NCBI GenBank assembly: GCA_020443295.1
Contig: JAGRIJ010000035.1
Coordinates: forward strand, 1 to 51,517
DNA length: 51,517 nt
Reading direction: 5' to 3'
DNA from: Alphaproteobacteria bacterium
GTDB taxonomy: Bacteria; Pseudomonadota; Alphaproteobacteria; Micavibrionales; Micavibrionaceae
Shown here one piece after another: positions 20,447 to 28,808 of this stretch. A program made the position numbers and the translations under genes. The notes beneath the pieces are model-generated. The model was not told the DNA's origin, ran no database searches, and was given only the letters and a program-made list of their open reading frames with translations. Position 1 is the first letter of the stretch; each line of letters begins with the position of its first letter.

Positions 20447-21022
20447 ATGATCGTCACACTGATCGATAATTACGACAGTTTTACCTATAATCTGGTTCAA
20501 TATCTGGGGGACCTGAAGGCTCAGACGCGTGTTTACCGGAACGACGAGAAAACTGCCGACAAGGTTCTGGGCGAGACCCCGGACGCGATTGTCATTTCTC
20601 CGGGACCCAGCGATCCCGATCATGCCGGGATCTGTCTTGAACTGATCCGCAAGACTGCGGACACGGATATTCCGCTTTTCGGAGTTTGTCTTGGCCTGCA
20701 ATCCATGGCGCAGGCCTTTGGAGGCAAAGTGGTGCGCGCGCCAAAACCGATGCATGGAAAAATTTCACAGATTGCGCACAGGGGGCAGACCGTTTTTAAG
20801 GGGCTGCCCAGCCCCCTTGAAGTTACCCGGTATCATTCGCTTATTGCCGAGAGGGATAGCCTGCCGGAATGTCTTGAGTCTACTGCGGAGACAGAAGACG
20901 GGCTGATCATGGGCCTCTCTCATAAAAGCAAACCTATCCACGGGGTTCAGTTTCATCCCGAGAGCATTGCGACATCCCACGGCCATGATCTTTTGAAGAA
21001 CTTTCTGGATATGGTGCCGTAA
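20447..21022 (+). CDS. trpG: Anthranilate synthase component II (glutamine amidotransferase)
   Basis: Supplies ammonia from glutamine to TrpE. 191 residues, a complete class I amidotransferase: IDNYDSFTYNLVQYLG at the front, VISPGPSDPDHAG, nucleophile Cys81 in FGVCLGLQSM, and the His-Glu pair in VQFHPESIAT. It is not fused to TrpD or TrpE. The ATG at 20447 lies 37 bases from the divergent deacetylase start, so the promoter must overlap that gene's N-terminal coding region. A TCCGGC/GCCGGA inverted repeat at 20376-20397 lies in this zone. trpD starts one base after its stop. It could double as PabA in folate synthesis if no separate pabA exists; that cannot be judged here. Confidence 0.97.
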   Translation: MIVTLIDNYDSFTYNLVQYLGDLKAQTRVYRNDEKTADKVLGETPDAIVISPGPSDPDHAGICLELIRKTADTDIPLFGVCLGLQSMAQAFGGKVVRAPKPMHGKISQIAHRGQTVFKGLPSPLEVTRYHSLIAERDSLPECLESTAETEDGLIMGLSHKSKPIHGVQFHPESIATSHGHDLLKNFLDMVP

Positions 21023-21023
21023 G

Positions 21024-22064
21024 ATGGCTGCCCTGACTCCTTATCTTGTTAAGATTCAAAAAAGCGAAACTCTGAGCACTCAGGATATGACCGAGGCGAT
21101 GACCCTGGTCATGGAGGGACGTTGTTCGGATGCGGAAATCGCGGCTTTTCTGATGGGGCTTTCAGTACGGGGCGAACGGCCGGAGGAAATAGCGGGCGCC
21201 GCGCAGGTCATGCGTTCGAAGGCCCTGACAATTTCAGCCCCTGAAGGCGCAGTCGATTGTTGCGGCACCGGCGGAGATCATTCCGGAAGCTATAATATCT
21301 CTACGGCAGTGGCTCTTGTTTCTGCAGCCTGCGGGGTTCCCGTCGCCAAGCACGGCAACAGGGCTTCAAGTTCCAAGTCTGGGACCGCTGACGTTCTGGA
21401 AGCGCTGGGCGTCAATCTTGACCTTTCCTATGAGAAACTTGAAACGGCGTTGGAACAGATCGGTTTTGCCTTTTTGATGGCGCCGCGTCATCACGAGGCC
21501 GTCAAGCATGTGCTGTCTGTCCGGAAGGCTCTGGGTATCCGCACGCTTTTTAATCTTCTAGGGCCTTTGGCCAACCCGGCGGGAACGCGGCGGCAACTGA
21601 TTGGAGTTTACGATCGCAAATGGGTTTTGCCTGTGGCCGAGACTCTGCGCCATCTGGGGATGGATTGCGCGTGGGTGGTGCACGGCGCGGACGGAATGGA
21701 TGAAATTACCACCACCGCCAAAACTTTTGTTGCGAAGCTGGATGGTGATCTTATTCATGAAGAGGTGTTAACTCCCGAAGATTTTGGATTACCCCGATGC
21801 AAACCTGAAGCCTTACGCGGCGGGAACGCGGCGATCAACGCCGAGGCTCTTTTAGGAGTTCTTGAAGGTCAAACCAGCGCTTACCGGGATATCGTTGTTG
21901 TGAATACCGCGGCGGTTCTGATCATCGCGGGAAAATTTCCGTCCGGTGCTTACAAAGAGGCAGCGGCGTTTGCTGCAGCGGCTCTGGATGAAGGCAAGGC
22001 CATAGCACTTTTCAAGGCATATAAAGACTTTACACAAAATAAAAGCGTGAGGGTCGCCTCATGA
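21024..22064 (+). CDS. trpD: Anthranilate phosphoribosyltransferase
   Basis: Transfers the phosphoribosyl group of PRPP to anthranilate, second committed step to tryptophan. 346 residues, normal length. Signatures: the PRPP/pyrophosphate loop CCGTGGDHSGSYNISTAVAL, the KHGNRASSSKSGTADVLEALG segment for anthranilate and magnesium, the LFNLLGPLANPAGTRRQLIGV stretch, and VHGADGMDEIT. The start ATG immediately follows the trpG stop and the stop overlaps trpC by 4 bases (ATGA), so trpG-trpD-trpC is a tightly coupled operon. Secure. Confidence 0.98.
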   Translation: MAALTPYLVKIQKSETLSTQDMTEAMTLVMEGRCSDAEIAAFLMGLSVRGERPEEIAGAAQVMRSKALTISAPEGAVDCCGTGGDHSGSYNISTAVALVSAACGVPVAKHGNRASSSKSGTADVLEALGVNLDLSYEKLETALEQIGFAFLMAPRHHEAVKHVLSVRKALGIRTLFNLLGPLANPAGTRRQLIGVYDRKWVLPVAETLRHLGMDCAWVVHGADGMDEITTTAKTFVAKLDGDLIHEEVLTPEDFGLPRCKPEALRGGNAAINAEALLGVLEGQTSAYRDIVVVNTAAVLIIAGKFPSGAYKEAAAFAAAALDEGKAIALFKAYKDFTQNKSVRVAS

Positions 22065-22840
22065 ATACGCTTGAAGAAATCTGCGAACGCAAGCGGGAGC
22101 ATGTGCGGAACCGCAAATCGTATTATTCCCTTGATGATCTGAAATACAAGATTGCCGACAAGCCCCTGCCCTCCGGTTTTTTGTGCAAGATGATGATGGC
22201 CGAGGGGCCGGCCCTGATTGCCGAAGTTAAAAAGGCCAGTCCCAGCCGCGGGATTATTCGGGAGGATTTTGATCCGGTTGACATTGCAAAGAGCTATCAG
22301 GAGGCTGGCGCGAGCTGTTTGTCCGTTCTTACTGACGAGCCTTATTTTCAGGGACGTGACGAGTATCTCGAATTGGTCAAGGAAGCGCTTACGATTCCCG
22401 TCCTGCGCAAGGATTTCATTATCGATGTCTATCAGGTTTATGAAAGCCGGGCGCTGGGGGCCGATTGCATTTTGCTGATCATGGCGGCGCTTGACGATGC
22501 TCTTGCCCGAAGGCTTTATGAAACGGCGCTTGAACTCAGGATGGATATTCTTGTGGAAGTTCACGATCTTCCGGAACTGGAGCGCGCTCTTAAGCTTGAT
22601 CCCATGATGATCGGGGTCAATAACCGTGATCTCAAAACACTGGAGGTTAATACCGATACTTCTTTCGATCTTGTGATGCGCCTGCCCTCCAGCGTTTATA
22701 AAATTTCGGAAAGCGGGATCGGGTCGCATGATATGCTGACCCGGCTGCATAAAGTCGGCTACCGGGGATTTCTGGTCGGAGAAAGCCTTATGAAAGAGCC
22801 GGATATCGGGAAAGCCACGAGAACATTGCTGGGCCGGTAA
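22061..22840 (+). CDS. trpC: Indole-3-glycerol phosphate synthase
   Basis: Ring closure and decarboxylation of the TrpD/TrpF product to indole glycerol phosphate. 259 residues; a single-function enzyme without the PRA isomerase domain seen in enterobacterial TrpC. Barrel motifs: LIAEVKKASPSRGII with the catalytic Lys, VLTDEPYFQG, VLRKDFIIDVYQVYESRALGAD, VEVHDLPELERAL, IGVNNRDLKTLEV and the phosphate-binding SESGIGS. It begins inside the trpD stop (ATGA). In many alphaproteobacteria moaC and moeA lie between trpC and lexA; here lexA follows directly after 105 bases. Secure. Confidence 0.98.
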   Translation: MNTLEEICERKREHVRNRKSYYSLDDLKYKIADKPLPSGFLCKMMMAEGPALIAEVKKASPSRGIIREDFDPVDIAKSYQEAGASCLSVLTDEPYFQGRDEYLELVKEALTIPVLRKDFIIDVYQVYESRALGADCILLIMAALDDALARRLYETALELRMDILVEVHDLPELERALKLDPMMIGVNNRDLKTLEVNTDTSFDLVMRLPSSVYKISESGIGSHDMLTRLHKVGYRGFLVGESLMKEPDIGKATRTLLGR

Positions 22841-22851
22841 AGGGTTCCCGT

Positions 22852-22880
22852 TTGACACGGAACAAGAACTAAAGTAGAAC
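22852..22880 (+). promoter_or_regulatory. Predicted lexA promoter
   Basis: TTGACA (22852-22857, exact -35 consensus), 17-base spacer, TAGAAC (22875-22880, 4/6 to the -10). The LexA operator covers the spacer and -10. Transcription would start near 22887, about 59 bases before the lexA ATG. Confidence 0.65.
22866..22880. promoter_or_regulatory. LexA operator (SOS box) of lexA
   Basis: GAAC (22866-22869), 7-base spacer, GAAC (22877-22880): the direct-repeat SOS box described for alphaproteobacteria. It sits over the -10 of the predicted lexA promoter, as expected for autorepression. A third GAAC at 22860-22863 flanks it. Confidence 0.8.
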
Positions 22881-22945
22881 AAATAGTGTATAAATGGGGG
22901 AATCGGGGAGTTTTTCTCTCTTGCCCGGATCAAAAGGATTTTGAC

Positions 22946-23617
22946 ATGCTGACACAAAAACAACGCGATCTTCTTTATTTCATTCACGACAAGATGCGCC
23001 ACGACGATGTTCCGCCTTCCTTTGAGGAAATGAAGGACGCTTTGGGGCTGAAATCAAAATCCGGGATTCACAGGCTGATTTCTGCGCTGGTCGAGCGAGG
23101 ATATATTGAGCGATTGCCTCATCGTGCACGCGCTCTTGAAATCAAGCGCCTGCCAGAAGGAATCAGCCAGAAACACAGTTCTTCACGTTCAAAAACATCC
23201 AATCCTGCGTCGCAGGCTTCCGGCTCCCCCCTTTTTGACGAAGTACCAATTTACGGAAAGATTGCGGCCGGTACTCCTATCGAAGCGATCCGGGATGAGG
23301 GGCAGAGTTTTGCCCTGCCGCAAGGGTTTATTGGCCGCGGCGATCATTATGCGCTGACAATTGAAGGCGATTCCATGGTCAATGCCGGGATTTTCGACGG
23401 CGATACGGTGATTATCAAACGGTGCGATACGGCCGAGAACGGCGCTATCGTTGTAGCGCTTGTCGATGACCATGAGGCAACTCTCAAGCGACTGAGACGG
23501 GCGGGACGAAAGATCGTTCTGGAACCTGAAAATGAAAATTACGAACCGCGTATACTGGAGCCGGATCGTGTAAAAATTCAGGGGCGGCTTGCGCATCTTA
23601 TCCGGCGTTACGATTAA
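22946..23617 (+). CDS. lexA: LexA repressor
   Basis: SOS-response repressor that cleaves itself when RecA filaments form. 223 residues from the ATG at 22946, which follows AAAGGA; a GTG-started longer frame from 22886 was rejected because it would begin at the transcription start. The N-terminal winged helix has TQKQRDLLYFIHDKM and a recognition helix around KSKSGIHRLISAL. The S24 peptidase domain is complete: cleavage site Ala108-Gly109 in IAAGTPIEA, catalytic Ser143 in EGDSMVNAG and Lys181 in EATLKRL. A direct-repeat operator lies in its promoter. Transcription probably ends at a hairpin overlapping the stop codon. Confidence 0.97.
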   Translation: MLTQKQRDLLYFIHDKMRHDDVPPSFEEMKDALGLKSKSGIHRLISALVERGYIERLPHRARALEIKRLPEGISQKHSSSRSKTSNPASQASGSPLFDEVPIYGKIAAGTPIEAIRDEGQSFALPQGFIGRGDHYALTIEGDSMVNAGIFDGDTVIIKRCDTAENGAIVVALVDDHEATLKRLRRAGRKIVLEPENENYEPRILEPDRVKIQGRLAHLIRRYD

Positions 23618-23650
23618 CGCTGCGATTTTTCATTTTTTCTTTTTTTCAGG
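23605..23650 (+). terminator. Probable lexA terminator
   Basis: GCGTT (23605-23609), loop, AACGC (23616-23620) overlapping the lexA stop, followed by a long T-rich run to about 23650. The stem is only 5 bp, so efficiency is uncertain. The T-rich run also encodes the Lys-rich C-terminus of convergent comEC on the other strand. Confidence 0.45.
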
Positions 23651-25813
23651 ATGCCAGATACTCCACGGGCGGTTTCCGGTTTGCGCAGTGACACCTTTCA
23701 TCCATACCGATCCGTTTCTTTCATTGATCCACAGGGCCAGAGCGCCTTCACGCCAGAGAGTAAACCTGTCAATTTGTATTGCGGCGCGACAATTTTTTTG
23801 CGAAAGCGGCTCGCGGGCAATAATGATATCGGCCCAGGCACATTCAATGGCAAAGGCATAGGGATCAAAAATTATTGATATTTTTTTTCCTTTCAGAAAG
23901 GCCCGGCAAGCTTGCGCATCACACAGCGGAGCTGATCCGTCTGTCTTCTGCTCTTCCGATGTTGCGCGGGGAAACGCAAGGCTGGCCCCCTCCGGGAGGC
24001 CTGCCTGTCTTTCCCAATTTTTCAGCACAAATTTTTCACTGCGCTTGGTGCTGGCGTACATTGTTTCGGCTGGGACTTTGTAGGCGACGAGCTTTCCGGT
24101 TTCCGATACCAATATGTCAGGCGGGGTTTGTGCCCCGAGAGTTATCCATGCCAAGGCGGCAAAAATCAATGCGATGAGCTTGCCGTTTCCCTTCCACAAG
24201 CAGAGCAGCAGGCCCGCAGCTATACAGAAGAGGAATGATAAAAAAGGCCATGCTTTCAGATCGATTACCGCACCGGGAAGCGAGGCCGTCCACGCCGCGA
24301 CGTCTACTGTCCAGGATACTCCCAGCGCCATAACCTGCAGCGGCCAATAAGAAAGGCCGAAGGGCATAAGCAGAAAAGCCACCAGACCCGCGGGCATAAT
24401 CAAAAACCCCATCAAGGGAACCGCCACCAGATTGGCCAGAAGGCCGTATACGGGGAATCTTTGAAAATGATATGCCGCAAACGGGGCTGTTGCCGTGCTG
24501 GCAACCAGACTGGACAAACAAACTCCCAGAAAATAGAGCGCTATTCTTTGGAATGGCCCGGCCTGGCTGTATGCCCGGACCCAGAACTTCGCCGTTCCCT
24601 CATAAAAAGACACAAGGGCGAGCACGGCCGCAAAAGACATCTGGAAACTGGCCGAGATCAGGCTTTCCGGTGACAAGATAAGGATTACCGTTGCCGAGAA
24701 GGCTACAAGGCGCAGGGAAATCGGAGTCCTGTCCATGAGGATTGCCAGAATGACAATTCCTGTCATGAGGACCGCCCGTTGTACCGGGATTTCCGCCCCG
24801 GCCAGCAACATATAAAAAACCGCCCCTACAAAGGATATCAGGGCCGCTATTTTTTTTATCGGACAATTCAAAGCCAAGACCGGACTGGTTGCCATGCACA
24901 GCCTCGTAAAGAAAAATATCAGTCCAGCGACAAGGCTGATATTCAGGCCTGAAATGGCCAGAAGATGGGCCAGTCCGGCATTTCGCATAGCGTCTTCATT
25001 TTTTTCGGATATTCCCTTTTGCTGCCCGATGGTCAGGGCGGAGACGATCGCGGCCTGATCGGCGGGAAGCTCGCCCCAAATCGTTCGGGCCGCCGCCTGC
25101 CTGAGAATTTCGATATTCCAGCCGTATCCGGCAGGTGTTTCCAGTACATCCTGAATGCGATAGATAAAACCAACCGCTCCGATCCCCTGAAAATAGAAGG
25201 CTCGGGGAAAATCGTACCCTCCCGGGTAGACCGGAGCCGAGGGCGGCGTGAGTTGCGCCAGCACTTTAACTTTCTGCCCGACGAAAAAATCTGAATTTTG
25301 CCGTGCCTGCAGACGGACTTTACGAGGCGTATCCTGCGCTTCCAGATTTTCTACGCTTATGTCTGAGAGAAGAATGCGGTTTCCCTTTTTGCCCGGCAGT
25401 CTTTCAATCGATTCTACAGTCCCAGTAACCGTTACCGGTCCTATCTTGTGCGCTATTATCGGTGTGTAGACCAGATGGGTCCGCAATTGAGCGGCTGTAA
25501 ACCCGGTTGCAGGCAATATCAGCAATATCAAAGCCGTATAAAGTTTTCCTCCCTTTTGTCCCAAACGATACGGGTGGAGCGTTGATAACAAGGCTAGCAG
25601 GATTACCCAGGCCAATAGGCCCCCTGCAAGAGGCGGTTCGACAGGAAGAGCAAAATAAAGACCTATGCCCAGTGCCATATGGACAGGAAGCCAAAGGACG
25701 GCACGCTCCTTTTGCAGGGCAAACTGTTCCTTACTCCAGGTCCGAACCTGCCTGAAGGCACCGGATTCTTGTATTTCCGGAGCCATGGCGTCTAGGCTTT
25801 GCGTGTCAAGCAT
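23630..25813 (-). CDS. comEC: ComEC/Rec2 family membrane protein
   Basis: 727 residues from the ATG at 25813 (a GTG at 25828 would add five). The N-terminal part has hydrophobic segments and an OB-like domain (VTGTVESIERLPGKKGNRILL). The competence domain follows with many membrane helices, beginning LTIGQQKGISEKNEDAMRNAGLAHLLAISGLNISLVAG, the strongest family signature. The C-terminal soluble part is short and lacks an evident metal-binding metallo-beta-lactamase HxHxDH, as in many alphaproteobacterial members. ComEC translocates single-stranded DNA in transformable bacteria, but competence cannot be inferred from this gene alone. It is convergent with lexA and divergent from gltX, the usual neighbourhood in the class. 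Confidence 0.93.
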   Translation of the reverse strand: MLDTQSLDAMAPEIQESGAFRQVRTWSKEQFALQKERAVLWLPVHMALGIGLYFALPVEPPLAGGLLAWVILLALLSTLHPYRLGQKGGKLYTALILLILPATGFTAAQLRTHLVYTPIIAHKIGPVTVTGTVESIERLPGKKGNRILLSDISVENLEAQDTPRKVRLQARQNSDFFVGQKVKVLAQLTPPSAPVYPGGYDFPRAFYFQGIGAVGFIYRIQDVLETPAGYGWNIEILRQAAARTIWGELPADQAAIVSALTIGQQKGISEKNEDAMRNAGLAHLLAISGLNISLVAGLIFFFTRLCMATSPVLALNCPIKKIAALISFVGAVFYMLLAGAEIPVQRAVLMTGIVILAILMDRTPISLRLVAFSATVILILSPESLISASFQMSFAAVLALVSFYEGTAKFWVRAYSQAGPFQRIALYFLGVCLSSLVASTATAPFAAYHFQRFPVYGLLANLVAVPLMGFLIMPAGLVAFLLMPFGLSYWPLQVMALGVSWTVDVAAWTASLPGAVIDLKAWPFLSFLFCIAAGLLLCLWKGNGKLIALIFAALAWITLGAQTPPDILVSETGKLVAYKVPAETMYASTKRSEKFVLKNWERQAGLPEGASLAFPRATSEEQKTDGSAPLCDAQACRAFLKGKKISIIFDPYAFAIECAWADIIIAREPLSQKNCRAAIQIDRFTLWREGALALWINERNGSVWMKGVTAQTGNRPWSIWHPEKKKK

Positions 25814-25878
25814 GCTAGGTTCCCACACACGAAATGAATAGGATTTATATTGCCCTTTAGCCGAGGTTTTGCCAAACG

Positions 25879-27288
25879 ATGAGTGTTGTTACGCGTTTCC
25901 CGCCTTCCCCGACCGGATTCATGCATGTTGGAAATGCAAGGACCGCTCTGTTTAATTATCTTTATGCCCGCAGGCACGGCGGGAAATTCCTTGTTCGGAT
26001 CGAGGATACGGACCGCAAGCGGCATTCCGAGGAAGCTGTTCAGGTCATTTTTGAGGGGCTGGAATGGATGGGGCTTGAGTATGACGGCGAGGCGCTTTCG
26101 CAATTTGCCGGAATGGGCCGCCATGCCGAAGTTGCGCATGAAATGTTGAAGGCCGGGAAAGCTTATTACTGTTACTGCTCTCCCGAGGAACTGGAAGCCA
26201 TGCGTGAAACTGCCAAGGCCGAAGGGCGTTCGCAATTTTACGACCGCCGCTGGCGCGACCGGGATCCTTCCGAGGCACCGCAGGATATCAAGCCCGTGGT
26301 TCGCATTAAGGCGCCACTGGAAGGTGAAACGACGATCAACGATGTGGTTCAGGGAGCGGTGACGGTTGCTCATGACCAGCTTGACGATTTTATTCTACTC
26401 CGCAGCGATGGAACGCCGACCTATATGCTTTCCGTTGTCGTGGACGATCATGATATGGGGGTCACGCATATTCTTCGCGGGGATGATCATTTGAATAACA
26501 GTTTCAGGCAGAAACTGATTTTTGATGCGATGGGATGGACTCTGCCTGTTTTTGGGCACCTGCCGCTTATTCACGGGCCGGACGGGGGAAAGTTTTCCAA
26601 GCGGCACGGCGCGCAGAGCGTGCGTGAATATAAAGAGCTTGGCTACCTGCCTGAAGCTTTCTGCAATTATCTTTTGCGGTTGGGATGGTCGCACGGCGAT
26701 GATGAAATTATTTCACGCGAACAGGCGATCGAGTGGTTTGACCTTGAACATATCGGGCGCTCCCCTGCCCGGTTTGATTTCGCCAAACTCGACAGCCTTA
26801 ACGCGCATTATATCAAGGAAGCCCGCCCGGAGCGCCTCCTTGAATGCAGCCGGGAATTTTACAAGGAGCGGCATGGGCTGGAGCTGAGCGATATTGCCGT
26901 CGAGAGAATAACGCTAGGTATTGAAGAATTGAAAGCCAGATCGAAAACGCTTTTGCAGTTCGTCGATGAATCAGCATTCTATGCGCGATCTATTCCTTAT
27001 GCTTTTGATGAAAAGGCTCTGGCTTTATTGGGCGAATCCAAGGCCATACTTGCAGCGCTTGAAGACGAGCTCGAATCACTTGAACCTTTTACGGGCGAAT
27101 CAATACAGAATTTATGTCAGAAAATTGCCGGAGATCTGGCCGAAGGCAAGCTAGGCAAGGTTGCCATGCCGTTACGCGCTGCCGTTACCGGCACAACGGT
27201 TTCGCCGTCAATCTTTGGGGCCTGCGCTGTTCTTGGACGCAAAGAAACATGCGCGCGTATTCGTTTTGCAGTGCAACAGGGCAAATAG
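25879..27288 (+). CDS. gltX: Glutamyl-tRNA synthetase
   Basis: Class I aminoacyl-tRNA synthetase charging tRNA-Glu (and possibly tRNA-Gln in organisms using the amidotransferase route). 469 residues. The ATP-binding HIGH-type motif is in PPSPTGFMHVGNARTALFN, followed by RIEDTDRKR, and the KMSKS-type motif is KFSKRHGAQSV. The C-terminal helical anticodon-binding part is complete. Some alphaproteobacteria carry two gltX copies; whether this is the only one cannot be seen. The ATG at 25879 lies 65 bases from the divergent comEC start. Secure. Confidence 0.97.
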   Translation: MSVVTRFPPSPTGFMHVGNARTALFNYLYARRHGGKFLVRIEDTDRKRHSEEAVQVIFEGLEWMGLEYDGEALSQFAGMGRHAEVAHEMLKAGKAYYCYCSPEELEAMRETAKAEGRSQFYDRRWRDRDPSEAPQDIKPVVRIKAPLEGETTINDVVQGAVTVAHDQLDDFILLRSDGTPTYMLSVVVDDHDMGVTHILRGDDHLNNSFRQKLIFDAMGWTLPVFGHLPLIHGPDGGKFSKRHGAQSVREYKELGYLPEAFCNYLLRLGWSHGDDEIISREQAIEWFDLEHIGRSPARFDFAKLDSLNAHYIKEARPERLLECSREFYKERHGLELSDIAVERITLGIEELKARSKTLLQFVDESAFYARSIPYAFDEKALALLGESKAILAALEDELESLEPFTGESIQNLCQKIAGDLAEGKLGKVAMPLRAAVTGTTVSPSIFGACAVLGRKETCARIRFAVQQGK

Positions 27289-27494
27289 CGGTTTGCAAAA
27301 GTTAGCCACAGAATACTTCGGATGAAATCCTGTTATCTCTTTGTTTTTACTTTATTTTTATAATAATCTTTGTCAGGTATAGAGGGCGCATCAAACCTGC
27401 GTTTTCTATAAGGGCTGGGCATGATTTCAATCAATCTTTAATGCTTTCGGCCTAGCATCCGGAGAACAGGTTGTATTTTATGGAGTCCTTATTT
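27289..27494 (+). promoter_or_regulatory. gltX-gltA intergenic region, presumed gltA promoter
   Basis: 206 bases without a gene. An exact TATAAT occurs at 27359-27364 in an AT-rich stretch but has no good -35 at normal spacing. A short CGCA/TGCG hairpin followed by TTTTCT (about 27387-27405) and an ATGCT/AGCAT repeat near 27440-27457 are weak structural candidates. No tRNA or small ORF was recognised. Confidence 0.3.
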
Positions 27495-28808
27495 ATGTCA
27501 GACAACGACAAGCAAAATCAAAAAACCTTCACACTGACTAATGATCAAACGGGGGACAAGCATGTTCTGCCCGTTATTGACGGCACGATGGGGCCGTCGG
27601 TCATTGACGTGCGGAAGCTCTATGGAGAGACGGGACATTTTACTTTCGATCCGAGCTTTACTTCTACGGGAAGCTGCAAGTCGCGAATTACCTTTATCGA
27701 TGGAGAAGAAGGAATCCTTCAGCACCGTGGATACGACATTCAGGACCTGGCTGAAAAATCAACTTACCTTGAGGTTGCCTATCTTCTGCTTTACGGAGAT
27801 TTGCCCAACAAAGAGCAGAAACAAAGGTTCGAACATAATATTACATACCATACGCTCGTCCATGAACAGGTTCATTTCTTCTACCGGGGCTTCCGGCGTG
27901 ATGCGCACCCCATGGCCATTATGTGCGGTGTGGTCGCTGCGCTTTCAGCGTTTTATCATGATTCTCTGGATATCTGGGACCCTGCGCAGCGTGAGTTGTC
28001 CGCTCATAGGCTGATTGCGAAAATCGGTACGCTTGCCGCCATGACGTATAAATACTCCGTTGGTCAGCCATTCATGTATCCGCGCAACGATCTTTCTTAT
28101 GCTGAAAACTTTCTTTATATGTGCTTTGCCGTTCCGGCCGAGCCTTACAAAGTGAACCCGATTTTGGCGCGCGCCATGGAAAAGATCCTGATCCTGCACG
28201 CTGATCATGAGCAAAATGCATCTACATCCACCGTTCGACTTGCCGGGTCTTCTCAGGCCAATCCTTTTGCATGTATTGCGGCCGGGATTGCGTGTCTTTG
28301 GGGTCCAGCGCACGGGGGGGCCAATCAGGAAGTCCTAGAGATGCTTGATGAGATCGGCAGCAAAGACCGCATTCCTGAGTTTATTGAACGCGCCAAGGAT
28401 AAGGACGACCCCTTCCGCCTCATGGGTTTCGGACACCGGGTTTACAAAAATTTTGATCCCCGCGCGAAAGTCCTGAAAAAGTCCTGTGACGAAGTTCTGG
28501 ACGACCTTGGGGTCAACGATCCCCGGCTGGAACTGGCCATGGAGCTTGAACGGATTGCGTTGCAGGATGAATATTTTGTTGAGCGCAAGCTTTTCCCTAA
28601 CGTGGACTTTTATTCCGGGATCATTCTGAAAGCCATGGGATTTCCGACCAGCATGTTTACCGTGCTTTTTGCCGTCGCGCGGACCGTCGGATGGATTGCA
28701 CAATGGAAGGAAATGATTGAAGAACCCTCTCTTCGTATCGGGCGCCCTCGCCAACTCTATAGCGGACCCGTTACGCGCCCCTATGTCGAACTGGAAGACA
28801 GGGATTAA
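27495..28808 (+). CDS. gltA: Type II citrate synthase
   Basis: Condenses acetyl-CoA, the product of the pyruvate dehydrogenase encoded upstream in this window, with oxaloacetate. 437 residues from the ATG at 27495 ([14 protein letters not shown]), preceded by GGAG; the longer frame opens at a TTG (27471) and contains another ATG at 27480, both less well placed. Motifs: the N-terminal [48 protein letters not shown] and [15 protein letters not shown], containing catalytic His and Asp residues of the family. The hexameric NADH-sensitive type is likely from length. The stop shares the palindrome TTAA with the stop of convergent lpxB. Secure. Confidence 0.97.
   Translation: MSDNDKQNQKTFTLTNDQTGDKHVLPVIDGTMGPSVIDVRKLYGETGHFTFDPSFTSTGSCKSRITFIDGEEGILQHRGYDIQDLAEKSTYLEVAYLLLYGDLPNKEQKQRFEHNITYHTLVHEQVHFFYRGFRRDAHPMAIMCGVVAALSAFYHDSLDIWDPAQRELSAHRLIAKIGTLAAMTYKYSVGQPFMYPRNDLSYAENFLYMCFAVPAEPYKVNPILARAMEKILILHADHEQNASTSTVRLAGSSQANPFACIAAGIACLWGPAHGGANQEVLEMLDEIGSKDRIPEFIERAKDKDDPFRLMGFGHRVYKNFDPRAKVLKKSCDEVLDDLGVNDPRLELAMELERIALQDEYFVERKLFPNVDFYSGIILKAMGFPTSMFTVLFAVARTVGWIAQWKEMIEEPSLRIGRPRQLYSGPVTRPYVELEDRD

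Noticed and set aside
20410..20457. GTG start for the deacetylase at 20457
   Set aside because: It would overlap the trpG start on the other strand; the ATG at 20409 has a better ribosome-binding sequence.
22886..22945. GTG-started extension of lexA
   Set aside because: It would begin at the predicted transcription start, and the ATG at 22946 has AAAGGA and the family N-terminus.
21950..23002. Minus-strand ORF of 350 codons
   Set aside because: Antisense to the end of trpD, all of trpC and the lexA promoter; the plus-strand genes are unambiguous.
27301..27312. TTAGCCACA considered as a DnaA box
   Set aside because: It differs from the TTWTNCACA consensus at a key position.
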